Of a stretch of 64,000 nt of DNA, positions 42,974-50,889 are shown one piece after another (positions within the stretch are counted from its first letter, which is position 1; every line of letters begins with the position of its first letter). This DNA is from Rhodoferax ferrireducens T118 (GTDB lineage Bacteria; Pseudomonadota; Gammaproteobacteria; Burkholderiales; Burkholderiaceae_C). A program made the position numbers and the translations under genes. The stretch lies in the NCBI RefSeq assembly GCF_000013605.1, contig NC_007908.1, positions 806,001 to 870,000 of the forward strand, given 5' to 3'. The notes beneath the pieces are model-generated. The model was not told where the DNA came from and ran no database searches. It saw only the letters and a list, made by a program, of their open reading frames with translations.

Positions 42974-43768
42974 ATGTCTGCCCCCCCCTCAACCCGCACG
43001 GTCCTGGTCACCGGCGCTGCCAAACGCCTGGGGCGTGAAATCGCGCTCGCGCTGGCCAAAGACGGCTGGCAGGTGGCGGTGCATTATCGGGACTCGCTTG
43101 AAGATGCTAGAAAAACAGTAGCTGACTGCGCAGATTTGGCGGGGGCTAGCGCCTTATTCCGTGCAAATTTGACGAACGAGGCAGCGGTGCGTCATTTGCT
43201 GCCGCAGGTGATTGCCCAGTTCGGCCGGGTTGACGCCATCGTCAACAGCGCCTCCACCTTCGAGCATGACAGCGCCGCCAGTTTCAGCTTTGCGGCGATG
43301 GACAAGCACATGCGCAGCAATGCCGGGGCCGCCATTATTCTGAGTGAAGCGCTGCACGCCCACGTGGTGGGGCGCGACGGCCCGGCCAGCGCGCAGGCCC
43401 GCCGCCCGCTGGGTGTGGTGGTCAACCTGCTGGACCAGAAGTTGTGGAACCAGAACCCGGATTTTTTCAGCTACACACTGTCCAAAGCCGCACTGGAGGC
43501 GGCCAACACCATGCTGGCGCTGGCGCTGGCGCCACACCTGCGTGTGGTCGGCGTGGCGCCGGGCCTGACGCTGACCAGCCACTTGCTGAACCACGACAAG
43601 TTTGAAGCGCTGCACCAGCTCTCGCCGCTGGGCCGCTCGTCGACGGCGGCGGATGTGGCGGCAACCGTCAAATTTGCCATCGACAACCAGTCCATCACCG
43701 GCACCACGCTGCTGGTGGATGGCGGCCAGCACCTGATGAAATTCGAACGCGATTTTTCCATGCTGTGA
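42974..43768 (+). CDS. SDR-family pteridine reductase-like protein
   Basis: A 264-residue short-chain dehydrogenase with cofactor motif VLVTGAAKRLGREIALALA (PTR1/FolM type, GxxKRxG rather than GxxxGxG), VNSASTFEHDSAASFS, and the catalytic region FFSYTLSKAALEAAN. It probably reduces dihydro- or biopterin-type pteridines for folate salvage, which fits the folB gene immediately downstream. An in-frame copy of the 65-bp element (43106-43170) covers residues 45-66. Confidence 0.85.
   Translation: MSAPPSTRTVLVTGAAKRLGREIALALAKDGWQVAVHYRDSLEDARKTVADCADLAGASALFRANLTNEAAVRHLLPQVIAQFGRVDAIVNSASTFEHDSAASFSFAAMDKHMRSNAGAAIILSEALHAHVVGRDGPASAQARRPLGVVVNLLDQKLWNQNPDFFSYTLSKAALEAANTMLALALAPHLRVVGVAPGLTLTSHLLNHDKFEALHQLSPLGRSSTAADVAATVKFAIDNQSITGTTLLVDGGQHLMKFERDFSML
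43106..43170 (+). repeat. 65-bp element, copy C (in-frame in SDR gene)
   Basis: GCTAG, GTAGC at offset 12, GGGCT at offset 37 followed by AGCGCC, then CAAATTTG near the end. GCT is codon 45. It lies after the cofactor-binding motif, in the region where SDR proteins have the third strand and helix; the encoded stretch has VADCADLAGASA. Confidence 0.7.
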
Positions 43769-43800
43769 CCCTCGGCACGGCCAACTCTCTCACCCCCAAA

Positions 43801-44193
43801 ATGATGAATTCCCCCACCAGCGGCCACAGCCTGGGTCAGCAGACCCTGACCCTCACCGGCTTGCGTTTTGATGCCAACCTGGGCATTCTGGAAGCTGAAA
43901 GAACCGCGCCACAGCCGATTCAGGTTGATGCCGAACTGAGCCTGGGCGCGCAGCCGCTGCTGCCCCACGATGACGAGATCACCCATGTGCTGGACTACCG
44001 CAAGGTGCGCAAAATCATCATTGACGAATGCACCGCCGAGCACGTCAACCTGCTCGAAACCCTGATTGGCAAGCTGGCCAACCGCCTGATGCAACTGCCC
44101 GGCGTGCTGGGCGTGCGGGTGAAGATTGCCAAGCTGGAGATATTTGACGACTGTGAAGTGGCGATTCGCATGGAAACCGGACAGTGGTCGTAA
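43801..44193 (+). CDS. folB: Dihydroneopterin aldolase
   Basis: A protein of about 130 residues that converts 7,8-dihydroneopterin to 6-hydroxymethyl-dihydropterin in folate synthesis. [20 protein letters not shown] is the N-terminal strand, [20 protein letters not shown] is the mid region and [20 protein letters not shown] the conserved Glu-Thr-hydrophobic motif. The start is uncertain: ATG at 43801 or a GTG at 43765 that overlaps the SDR stop (GTGA) and would be translationally coupled. It precedes ttcA. Confidence 0.88.
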   Translation: MMNSPTSGHSLGQQTLTLTGLRFDANLGILEAERTAPQPIQVDAELSLGAQPLLPHDDEITHVLDYRKVRKIIIDECTAEHVNLLETLIGKLANRLMQLPGVLGVRVKIAKLEIFDDCEVAIRMETGQWS

Positions 44194-44213
44194 GACCTAT
44201 TAGGAACAAGACA

Positions 44214-45230
44214 ATGAATGCAGTCTGGACAGACAACGATACGCAAGCCGAAGATTTGAGCCCGCAAGGCCGCGTTGCAAGCCAACTGGTCAGGCTGAAG
44301 TCTGACCTGCAAGCCTTTGCTGACGCGACGGCGAGTGCCCCGGCAACGCGCGAACCCAAAATCGAGCGTGAAACCCACAAGCTTGAAAAGCGCCTGTGCC
44401 GCCAGGTCGGCCAGGCCATCATGGACTTCAACATGATTGAAGAGGGCGACCGCGTGATGGTCTGCGTCTCGGGCGGCAAGGACAGTTATGGGCTGCTGGA
44501 CATCTTGCTCAAAATGCAGCAGCGCGCGCCGATCAACTTTGAGATCGTGGCCGTCAACCTGGACCAGAAGCAGCCCGGCTTTCCGGCCCACATCCTGCCC
44601 GAGTACCTGGCCAAACTCGGCATCGAGTTTCACATTGAAACCCAGGACACCTACAGCATCGTCAAAAAAGTCATCCCCGAGGGCAAAACCATGTGCAGCC
44701 TGTGCAGCCGCCTGCGCCGGGGCATTTTGTACCGGGTGGCCGACGAGCTCAAGATCACCAAAATCGCGCTCGGCCACCACCGCGACGACATGCTGCAAAC
44801 CTTCTTCCTGAACATGTTCTTCGGTGGCAAACTCAAGGGCATGCCGCCCAAGCTGGTGAGCGACGACGGCGGCCACATCGTGATCCGTCCGCTGGCCAAT
44901 GTGGCCGAAAAAGACCTGACGCGCTGGGCCGCGCACCGCCAGTTCCCGATCATCCCGTGCAGCTTGTGCGGCAGCCAGGAAAACCTGCAGCGCCAGCTCA
45001 TCGGCCAGATGCTGCGCGACTGGGAAAAACAGTACCCGGGTCGCACCGAGACCATGTTCACCGCGCTGCAAAACGTGGTGCCCTCGCACCTGATGGACGC
45101 CACGCGCTACGACTTCAAGGGCCTCAAAATCACCGGTGTGCCGGACGCCGATGGCGACCGGGTGTTCGATGAAGAAACGTTCCCGATGGCCAAGCTGGCC
45201 GGTGTGCAGGTGCTGGGTTCGTCCTGCTGA
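44214..45230 (+). CDS. ttcA: tRNA 2-thiocytidine biosynthesis protein TtcA
   Basis: A 338-residue ATP-pyrophosphatase-type tRNA thiolase (s2C32). The PP-loop is [20 protein letters not shown], the Fe-S cluster Cys pair is [10 protein letters not shown] (CxxC), with a later [12 protein letters not shown]. The start at 44214 has TAGGAAC upstream. The stop lies at the edge of an antisense 65-bp element copy (45229-45293). It fits a folate/tRNA cluster with folB. Confidence 0.95.
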   Translation: MNAVWTDNDTQAEDLSPQGRVASQLVRLKSDLQAFADATASAPATREPKIERETHKLEKRLCRQVGQAIMDFNMIEEGDRVMVCVSGGKDSYGLLDILLKMQQRAPINFEIVAVNLDQKQPGFPAHILPEYLAKLGIEFHIETQDTYSIVKKVIPEGKTMCSLCSRLRRGILYRVADELKITKIALGHHRDDMLQTFFLNMFFGGKLKGMPPKLVSDDGGHIVIRPLANVAEKDLTRWAAHRQFPIIPCSLCGSQENLQRQLIGQMLRDWEKQYPGRTETMFTALQNVVPSHLMDATRYDFKGLKITGVPDADGDRVFDEETFPMAKLAGVQVLGSSC

Positions 45231-45293
45231 GTTTATAGAAAACAAGGCGCCAGCCCCTATAAATACTGTGTTTGTTGCTACTTTATTTATAGT
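45229..45293 (-). repeat. 65-bp element, antisense copy G after ttcA
   Basis: Read on the minus strand from 45293: ACTA (G replaced by A), GTAGC at offset 12, GGGCT at offset 37, followed by GGCGCC. The element is A/T-rich and begins at the last two bases of the ttcA stop. It fills most of the gap to the next gene. Confidence 0.75.
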
Positions 45294-45336
45294 GGTTTCC
45301 GAGATCCATTAGCGCACTCCAATCACTCAAAACACC

Positions 45337-45975
45337 ATGCACGCCACCCGCATCATTGCCATTCGCCACGGCGAAACTGCCTGGAATGTCGATACCCGCA
45401 TCCAGGGGCAGCTCGACATCGAACTCAACGCCAAAGGCCGCTGGCAAGTCCACCGCCTGGCCAAGGCCCTGGCGCGTGAGCCCATCAGTGCCATCTATTC
45501 CAGTCATCTGCGGCGCGCCCATGACACCGCACGCGCCATTTCCAGTGCGACCGGCCGCACGCTGCAGACCCACGCCGGCTTGCGCGAACGCGGTTTTGGC
45601 GTGTTTGAGGGCAAGACCTTTGCCGAGCTTGAAGCCGTCTGGCCCGAGCAGGCGCTGCGTTGGCGCAAACGCGATCCGCTGTGGGCGCCCGAAGGAGGCG
45701 AGTCGCTGACCGACTTGCGCGAACGCATCACGCGCACCGCTTCCGAATTGGCGGCGCGCCACGTGGGGGAGCAGATTGTGCTGGTCGCGCACGGCGGCGT
45801 GATGGACGTGCTGTACCGCGCCGCCACCGGGCAAGAGTTGCAGGCGCCGCGCACCTGGGACCTGGGCAACGCCGCCATCAACCGCCTGCTGTGGACGCCG
45901 GGCGGCTTCACGCTGGTGGGCTGGTCCGACACGCGCCATCTGGACGACGATGCGCTCGATGAGACGAGCGCCTGA
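45337..45975 (+). CDS. Histidine phosphatase family protein (GpmB-like)
   Basis: A 212-residue phosphatase with RHGETAWNVDTRIQGQLDIE (active-site Arg-His-Gly), LRERGFGVFEGKTFAELE and VLVAHGGVMDVLYRA (second His). The family includes cofactor-dependent phosphoglycerate mutase and other phosphatases (CobC, PhoE); the substrate cannot be assigned. It starts after the antisense repeat that follows ttcA. Confidence 0.88.
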   Translation: MHATRIIAIRHGETAWNVDTRIQGQLDIELNAKGRWQVHRLAKALAREPISAIYSSHLRRAHDTARAISSATGRTLQTHAGLRERGFGVFEGKTFAELEAVWPEQALRWRKRDPLWAPEGGESLTDLRERITRTASELAARHVGEQIVLVAHGGVMDVLYRAATGQELQAPRTWDLGNAAINRLLWTPGGFTLVGWSDTRHLDDDALDETSA

Positions 45976-46001
45976 GGGCGCCGAGCTGTGACCCCATTGC
46001 C

Positions 46002-46712
46002 ATGAGCCTGCGTTCTCCAACACCCATCACCGAGCGCAACGGTCGACTTGAGCTGTTGCTGATCGCGCTTGCGGTCCTGTCCACCGCGACACGCGTGCTG
46101 GACCTGACAACGCTGCACTTTGTCTTCAAACCGCTGACGATGCTGGTAGCTATTGCTTTGGTAGCGGCTCGTTCTTATTCGACGGGGGCTGTAGCCAGAT
46201 TTGATTCATATTTGTTGGCCGCGCTAGCAGCCTCGCTGGCGGGCGATGTGTTTCTGATGTTGCCCGGCAACTACTTCATCCCGGGCCTGGCCTCCTTTCT
46301 GGTGGCTCATCTTTTCTACATCGCCTTGTTCCGTCAGGGTGTGCCCTGGTTTCCCAGCCGCCGCGCCTTGGCTGGCACGCTGGGTATCGGTGCCGCCATG
46401 TACGCCTGGGTCTGGGGCGGGCTGGCCGACCCGGTCTTGAGAGTCGCCGTGGCGGCCTACGTCAGCGTGATTGCACTGATGGTGGCGCAGGCCATCGGTC
46501 GTGCGGCGACGGTGCGTGATACAGCCGCCAAGGCCGTGGGCCTGGGCGCCTGCGTCTTCATGCTCAGCGACGCGCTGATCGCCGTCAACCGCTTTGTGCA
46601 GCCGCTGCCGCTGGTGTCTTTATGGGTGCTGGCGAGCTACTACACGGCGCAGATTCTGATCGTGCACAACGCCCGGCCGGTTGCCCCGGCGGCTCCCGCT
46701 ACACTTGCCTGA
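46002..46712 (+). CDS. YhhN/lysoplasmalogenase-family membrane protein
   Basis: A 236-residue polytopic protein with FKPLTMLVAIALVA, AASLAGDVFLMLPGNYFIPG and AHLFYIALF, and C-terminal GACVFMLSDALIAVNRF, which match the YhhN/TMEM86 family (lysoplasmalogenase in animals, unknown in most bacteria). The in-frame 65-bp element (46149-46213) encodes residues 50-71, between the second and third hydrophobic segments, and forms a polar loop in an otherwise hydrophobic protein. Confidence 0.85.
   Translation: MSLRSPTPITERNGRLELLLIALAVLSTATRVLDLTTLHFVFKPLTMLVAIALVAARSYSTGAVARFDSYLLAALAASLAGDVFLMLPGNYFIPGLASFLVAHLFYIALFRQGVPWFPSRRALAGTLGIGAAMYAWVWGGLADPVLRVAVAAYVSVIALMVAQAIGRAATVRDTAAKAVGLGACVFMLSDALIAVNRFVQPLPLVSLWVLASYYTAQILIVHNARPVAPAAPATLA
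46149..46213 (+). repeat. 65-bp element, copy D (in-frame in YhhN-like gene)
   Basis: GCTAT, GTAGC at offset 12, GACGG then GGGCT at offset 37 followed by GTAGCC, ending in TTCATATTTG. GCT is codon 50 of the YhhN-like gene. It encodes a polar stretch (RSYSTGAVARFDS) in a membrane protein. Confidence 0.75.
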
Positions 46713-46792
46713 CCTAGCCCGCATCAACGTATTCAGCGACTTCAGCGCGCAGGCAATGTCTTGTTTGGGGCGCCAACTTTTGGAGAATTTCA

Positions 46793-47398
46793 GTGCAGCT
46801 CGTTTGTCTTGACCTTGAAGGTGTCCTCGTCCCCGAAATCTGGATCGAGTTTGCCAGTCGCACCGGCATCCCGGCGCTCTCGCGCACCACGCGCGACGAA
46901 CCCGACTACGACAAGCTGATGAAATATCGGCTCGACTTGCTCAAGACCCACAAGCTCGGCCTGCCCGATATTCAAAAGGTGATCTCGGACATGGGGCCGA
47001 TGGCCGGTGCCCGCGACTTTCTGGACGCGTTGCGGCGCGACTACCAGGTCATCATTCTGTCTGACACTTTTTATGAATTTGCCATGCCTCTGATGGCGCA
47101 ACTGAACATGCCGGTGCTGTTCTGCCACAAGCTGGAGGCCGACGCCAACGGCTTTCTGGTGAACTACCACCTGCGCATGCCAAACCAGAAAAAAGAAGCG
47201 GTGCAGCGTTTTCGGGAGCTGCAATTCAAGGTGATTGCAGCCGGGGACTCCTACAACGACACCGCGATGCTGGCTGCGGCCAACGCCGGCATCCTGTTTC
47301 ACCCACCGCAAAACGTGATCGACGAGTTTCCCCAGTTTCCGGTTACGCTCAATTACACCGAACTGCGTTCTGAGATCGACAAGGCAGCCAAGCGCTAA
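46793..47398 (+). CDS. thrH: Phosphoserine/homoserine phosphotransferase ThrH
   Basis: A 201-residue HAD-family enzyme: LVCLDLEGVLVPEIWIEFA is motif I (DxEGxL rather than DxDxT, as in ThrH), VIILSDTFYEFAMPLMAQ is motif II, and KVIAAGDSYNDTAMLAAAN is motif IV. ThrH dephosphorylates phosphoserine and can transfer phosphate to homoserine. Start GTG at 46793 with GGAG upstream. It is a stand-alone gene. Confidence 0.9.
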   Translation: MQLVCLDLEGVLVPEIWIEFASRTGIPALSRTTRDEPDYDKLMKYRLDLLKTHKLGLPDIQKVISDMGPMAGARDFLDALRRDYQVIILSDTFYEFAMPLMAQLNMPVLFCHKLEADANGFLVNYHLRMPNQKKEAVQRFRELQFKVIAAGDSYNDTAMLAAANAGILFHPPQNVIDEFPQFPVTLNYTELRSEIDKAAKR

Positions 47399-47622
47399 GC
47401 GCATCAATCGCTTCCTGTTGTTTGCCCCTGCTGGCGGCCATGCTGTCAGATCCTGGCCATTCATCCATGGCAACTGTTTGCTTCGAATTGTCTCCAGCTC
47501 CCTACATGAACAGTCAAGCGCACCATGTATGCGCAAGCCAACAAAGCCGGTAAATTTGGCAGCAGGATTGGTTTGGACGCACCCACGGGGCGGGCCAATC
47601 AACATGAGAGCGACAAAACATC

Positions 47623-48108
47623 ATGCAGACCGTTCAAACAGGATCGGCCCAAGCCGATTGGCTGCCCGTGGCCGCCCCCACTGTTGCGTCGGCTGAACCG
47701 GGCGGTTCGGCGTCGGACACTCGGATTTCGCGCCTGGTCGGCCAACTCTACGAGTGCGCCCCAACGGCCGAGCAAGTCCCCCTGCTGGAGCATTTGTTGA
47801 GCCCCTTGGGTGCGCTCGCTCGCGTCACCGTGGCCCATGGCGTTTTTGCGGAAAGCGTGTTTCGCAGCGGCTGGCGTGACTTGCAGGTTCGACTGGCGGA
47901 TGTGCCGAAGGTGAGCATCGACCACGTCATCGACCTGGTCGACTATGTCCAGCAGGTGAGCGTCGAATCTGTCGATGCCTTGGCCGAGAAGATCAAGGCG
48001 TGGCCGGTGATCGCCAGTTCGGTGACTTCAGGACTGCTGGTAACCGAGCTGATGCAGCGTGCAAAACTCCATCGTCTGGTGCGTGATCGGGACGACTGGG
48101 AGTCATGA
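47623..48108 (+). CDS. Hypothetical protein
   Basis: A 161-residue soluble protein with no signal peptide or membrane helix. Residues 35-150 are helical and rich in Leu/Val with ISRLVGQLYECAPTAEQVPL, VTVAHGVFAESVFRSGWRDL and IDLVDYVQQVSVESVDALAE. The N-terminal 30 residues are Ala/Gly/Ser-rich. I do not recognise the family. The third-position GC content and lack of stops on the coding strand support coding; there is no strong ribosome-binding site. It stands between thrH and the convergent ruvB. Confidence 0.55.
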   Translation: MQTVQTGSAQADWLPVAAPTVASAEPGGSASDTRISRLVGQLYECAPTAEQVPLLEHLLSPLGALARVTVAHGVFAESVFRSGWRDLQVRLADVPKVSIDHVIDLVDYVQQVSVESVDALAEKIKAWPVIASSVTSGLLVTELMQRAKLHRLVRDRDDWES

Positions 48109-48162
48109 CGCATACGCCGCATCGGTTGACCTGATGCAGGTCCAAGCTGTTGTTTATTTTGC

Positions 48163-49239
48163 CTACTCTGGCCGCATGGCGCCAAACATGTCGCCACCGC
48201 TCTGCGCCGCAGGCGGCGTAACGCCCAGGTGTTTGTACGCCGCCAGCGTGGCAATACGCCCGCGCGGCGTGCGCTGCAGGTAACCTTGCTGGATCAGGTA
48301 GGGCTCAATCACGTCTTCAATCGTTTCCCGCTCTTCGCCAATGCTGGCGGCAATGTTGTCCAGGCCAACCGGGCCGCCGTCAAAGCGGTGGATCACCGCT
48401 TCCAGCAGCTTGCGGTCCATCAGGTCAAAGCCTTGTGGATCCACGTCGAGCATGACCAGGGCGCGGTGGGCAATATCGAGCGTGATCTCGCCCGCACCTT
48501 TCACATCGGCGTAATCGCGCACCCGGCGCAGCAGGCGGTTGGCAATGCGCGGCGTGCCACGGGAACGCCGGGCAATCTCAAAGCCTCCCTTTTCATCGGT
48601 CGGCACCTTGAGCAGGCCGGCACTGCGCCTGACAATGCTCGCCAGTTCTTCGGGGGAGTAGAACTCCAGCCGCGCCACAATGCCAAAACGGTCACGCAGC
48701 GGGTTGGTCAGCATGCCGGCGCGGGTGGTGGCACCGATCAGGGTGAAGGGTTGCAGGTCGAGCTTGATCGAGCGCGCCGCCGGGCCTTCGCCGATCATGA
48801 TGTCAATCTTGTAGTCTTCCAGCGCGGGGTACAAGATTTCTTCCACCACCGGGCTCAGGCGGTGAATCTCGTCGATGAACAGCACATCATTCTTTTCCAG
48901 ATTGGTCAGCAGCGCCGCCAGATCCTTCGGTTTTTCCAGCACCGGGCCGCTGGTTTGGCGCAAGTTGACGCCGAGTTCGTGTGCAATGATGTGACTTAAC
49001 GTTGTTTTGCCCAGGCCGGGGGGGCCAAACAACAGCACATGGTCGAGCGCCTCGTCGCGCATCCTGGCGGCACTGATAAATATTTCAAGCTGCTCGCGCA
49101 CCTTGGCCTGCCCGACATACTCATCGAGCAGCTTGGGCCGCAAGGCGCGCTCAACTGCCTCCTCGTTGGGAGAGGCGGGCGCGCCCGACAGGATGCGTTT
49201 GGGCGGCGGGGCGGCAAAGTCGTCGGTTTGAATGCTCAC
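48163..49239 (-). CDS. ruvB: Holliday junction branch migration helicase RuvB
   Basis: A 358-residue AAA+ ATPase that drives branch migration with Ruv[21 protein letters not shown] leads, Walker A is [20 protein letters not shown], Walker B is [16 protein letters not shown], sensor 1 is [20 protein letters not shown], and the C-terminal winged helix ends [16 protein letters not shown]. The start is taken at GTG 49239 (SIQTDDF...). ruvA is not adjacent, so ruvB is separated from it here. Convergent with the hypothetical gene and divergent from hemE. Confidence 0.96.
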   Translation of the reverse strand: MSIQTDDFAAPPPKRILSGAPASPNEEAVERALRPKLLDEYVGQAKVREQLEIFISAARMRDEALDHVLLFGPPGLGKTTLSHIIAHELGVNLRQTSGPVLEKPKDLAALLTNLEKNDVLFIDEIHRLSPVVEEILYPALEDYKIDIMIGEGPAARSIKLDLQPFTLIGATTRAGMLTNPLRDRFGIVARLEFYSPEELASIVRRSAGLLKVPTDEKGGFEIARRSRGTPRIANRLLRRVRDYADVKGAGEITLDIAHRALVMLDVDPQGFDLMDRKLLEAVIHRFDGGPVGLDNIAASIGEERETIEDVIEPYLIQQGYLQRTPRGRIATLAAYKHLGVTPPAAQSGGDMFGAMRPE

Positions 49240-49394
49240 GGCAGGTGGGGGTGCTAAAGGAAGCTTGACTATAGCGCGCGGCGAAGGGGTGAAGGGTGCC
49301 CCTACAACGCGCGCCCGGTGCAGGCGATCCTGGGCGGCTGGCACGATGCTGCCTGGCTGGCGTGGGCCGCCCAAAGAACGGCGACAATTGCGCC

Positions 49395-50504
49395 ATGAAC
49401 ACTTCAACCAACTCCAGCGCTTTTGCGCCCCTGAAAAACGACACCTTCCTGCGCGCCTGCCTGCGCCAGGCCACTGACTACACGCCTATCTGGATGATGC
49501 GCCAGGCCGGGCGGTTTTTGCCGGAATACCGGGCTACGCGCGCCAAAGCGGGCAGCTTCATGGGTCTGGCCACCAACACCGACTACGCCACCGAAGTCAC
49601 GCTGCAGCCGGTCGAGCGCTTTCCGATTGATGCTGCCATCTTGTTCAGCGACATCCTCACCGTGCCCGACGCCATGGGCTTGGGCCTGTCGTTTGCCTTG
49701 GGCGAAGGTCCCAAATTTGCCCATCCGGTACAGGACGAGGCAGCCGTTGCCAAGCTGGCCGTGCCCGACATGGACAAGCTGCGTTATGTGTTTGACGCCG
49801 TCACCTCGATTCGCAAGGCCCTCAACGGCAAAGTGCCGTTGATCGGTTTTTCAGGCAGCCCCTGGACGCTGGGCTGCTACATGGTGGAGGGTGCTGGCTC
49901 GGACGATTACCGCTTGGTCAAGACCATGCTCTACAGCCGCCCTGACCTGATGCACAGGATTTTGCAGATCAACGCCGACTCGGTGGCGCAGTACCTCAAC
50001 GCGCAGATCGAAGCGGGCGCCCAGGCGGTGATGATTTTTGACAGCTGGGGCGGTGTGCTGGCCGACGGCGCGTTCCAGGAGTTCAGCCTGGCCTACACGG
50101 CCCGGGTGCTGGCGCAACTCAAGCGCGAACACAACGGGGCGCGTATTCCGCGCATCGTCTTTACCAAAGGCGGCGGCATGTGGCTGAAGGAAATGGGGCT
50201 ACTTGACTGCGACGTGCTGGGCCTGGACTGGACCGTCAATCTGGCCAAAGCGCGTGCCATTGTGGGCGACAGCAAAGCCTTGCAAGGCAACATGGACCCC
50301 AACGTGCTGTTTGCCTCGCCGGCCCAAATCGCCGCCGAAGCGACCAGAGTGCTGGACAGTTTTGGCACGCCCTATGCCGGTGAAGGAACCGGTCCGACGC
50401 ATATTTTCAACCTGGGACATGGCATCAGCCAGCACACACCGCCGGAGCATGTGGCGGCGCTGGTACAGGCGGTGCATGAGCACTCGCGCAAGATGCGGGC
50501 CTGA
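49395..50504 (+). CDS. hemE: Uroporphyrinogen decarboxylase
   Basis: A 369-residue enzyme that decarboxylates the four acetate groups of uroporphyrinogen III to give coproporphyrinogen III in heme synthesis. [20 protein letters not shown] is the conserved N-terminal motif, followed by [18 protein letters not shown] and [16 protein letters not shown]. It ends with the usual [20 protein letters not shown] terminator follows, and a 385-bp AT-rich gap precedes priA. Confidence 0.97.
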   Translation: MNTSTNSSAFAPLKNDTFLRACLRQATDYTPIWMMRQAGRFLPEYRATRAKAGSFMGLATNTDYATEVTLQPVERFPIDAAILFSDILTVPDAMGLGLSFALGEGPKFAHPVQDEAAVAKLAVPDMDKLRYVFDAVTSIRKALNGKVPLIGFSGSPWTLGCYMVEGAGSDDYRLVKTMLYSRPDLMHRILQINADSVAQYLNAQIEAGAQAVMIFDSWGGVLADGAFQEFSLAYTARVLAQLKREHNGARIPRIVFTKGGGMWLKEMGLLDCDVLGLDWTVNLAKARAIVGDSKALQGNMDPNVLFASPAQIAAEATRVLDSFGTPYAGEGTGPTHIFNLGHGISQHTPPEHVAALVQAVHEHSRKMRA

Positions 50505-50516
50505 AGTCACTTTGAA

Positions 50517-50538
50517 CGGCCGGTGCCAGGCCTTTTTT
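50517..50538 (+). terminator. Probable terminator after hemE
   Basis: GGCC (50518-50521) and GGCC (50529-50532) with loop GGTGCCA are followed directly by a run of six T. It lies 13 bp after the hemE stop. The stem is short, so confidence is moderate. Confidence 0.55.
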
Positions 50539-50598
50539 GTTACTTTGACCTGAACGCCTAGCACCTTTTGATCCGAATGGGGAATGTTGCGATTTAAC

Positions 50599-50607
50599 TT
50601 ATGCACA
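50599..50607 (+). promoter_or_regulatory. DnaA-box-like site (TTATGCACA)
   Basis: Matches TTWTNCACA with G at the variable position. It lies 283 bp before priA, upstream of the AT-rich block. Confidence 0.5.
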
Positions 50608-50653
50608 AAAATTTGTCTTTGTAAAGAGTTACTGCTCTGGTCACAAGCAATTT

Positions 50654-50670
50654 GCTATTAAACAAATAGC
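50654..50670 (+). repeat. Possible 5' half of the 65-bp element, copy J
   Basis: GCTATT and AATAGC form a 6-bp stem over 5 bases with exactly the first-hairpin spacing (ATAGC at offset 12). No GGGCT follows at offset 37. It could be a degraded copy or chance. Confidence 0.3.
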
Positions 50671-50784
50671 GATCACAAGTGATTGATTTATAACGATATT
50701 AATTTTTGCTAATTTTGTAAGCAAATTGATCAAAGCCTTGATTTGCAAGGGTTTGAGGGCAATCCAGGCAAACTATCAACAAAG

Positions 50785-50793
50785 TTATCCACA
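50785..50793 (+). promoter_or_regulatory. DnaA-box site (TTATCCACA)
   Basis: Exact consensus DnaA box, 96 bp before the priA start, downstream of the AT-rich block. Confidence 0.55.
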
Positions 50794-50889
50794 GAAATTC
50801 TGGATGATCATCAAATCGCTTATGAATCAAGGGTTTAAGCCAGCTTTCGCAAGTTCACATCAACAAAATGCCCAAAGTCGGGCTCTGGC

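Larger units (their letters stand above)
50505..50889. other. AT-rich hemE-priA intergenic region with two DnaA-box-like sites
   Basis: This 385-bp gap holds the hemE terminator and an AT-rich block (about 50,600-50,760). TTATGCACA at 50599-50607 and TTATCCACA at 50785-50793 match the DnaA box TTWTNCACA, the second exactly. Also present is a GCTATT ... AATAGC hairpin (50654-50670) that looks like the first half of the 65-bp element, and several GATC sites. No ORF is convincing. It could be a DnaA-regulated promoter for priA or an origin-like segment; the sequence alone does not decide. Confidence 0.6.
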
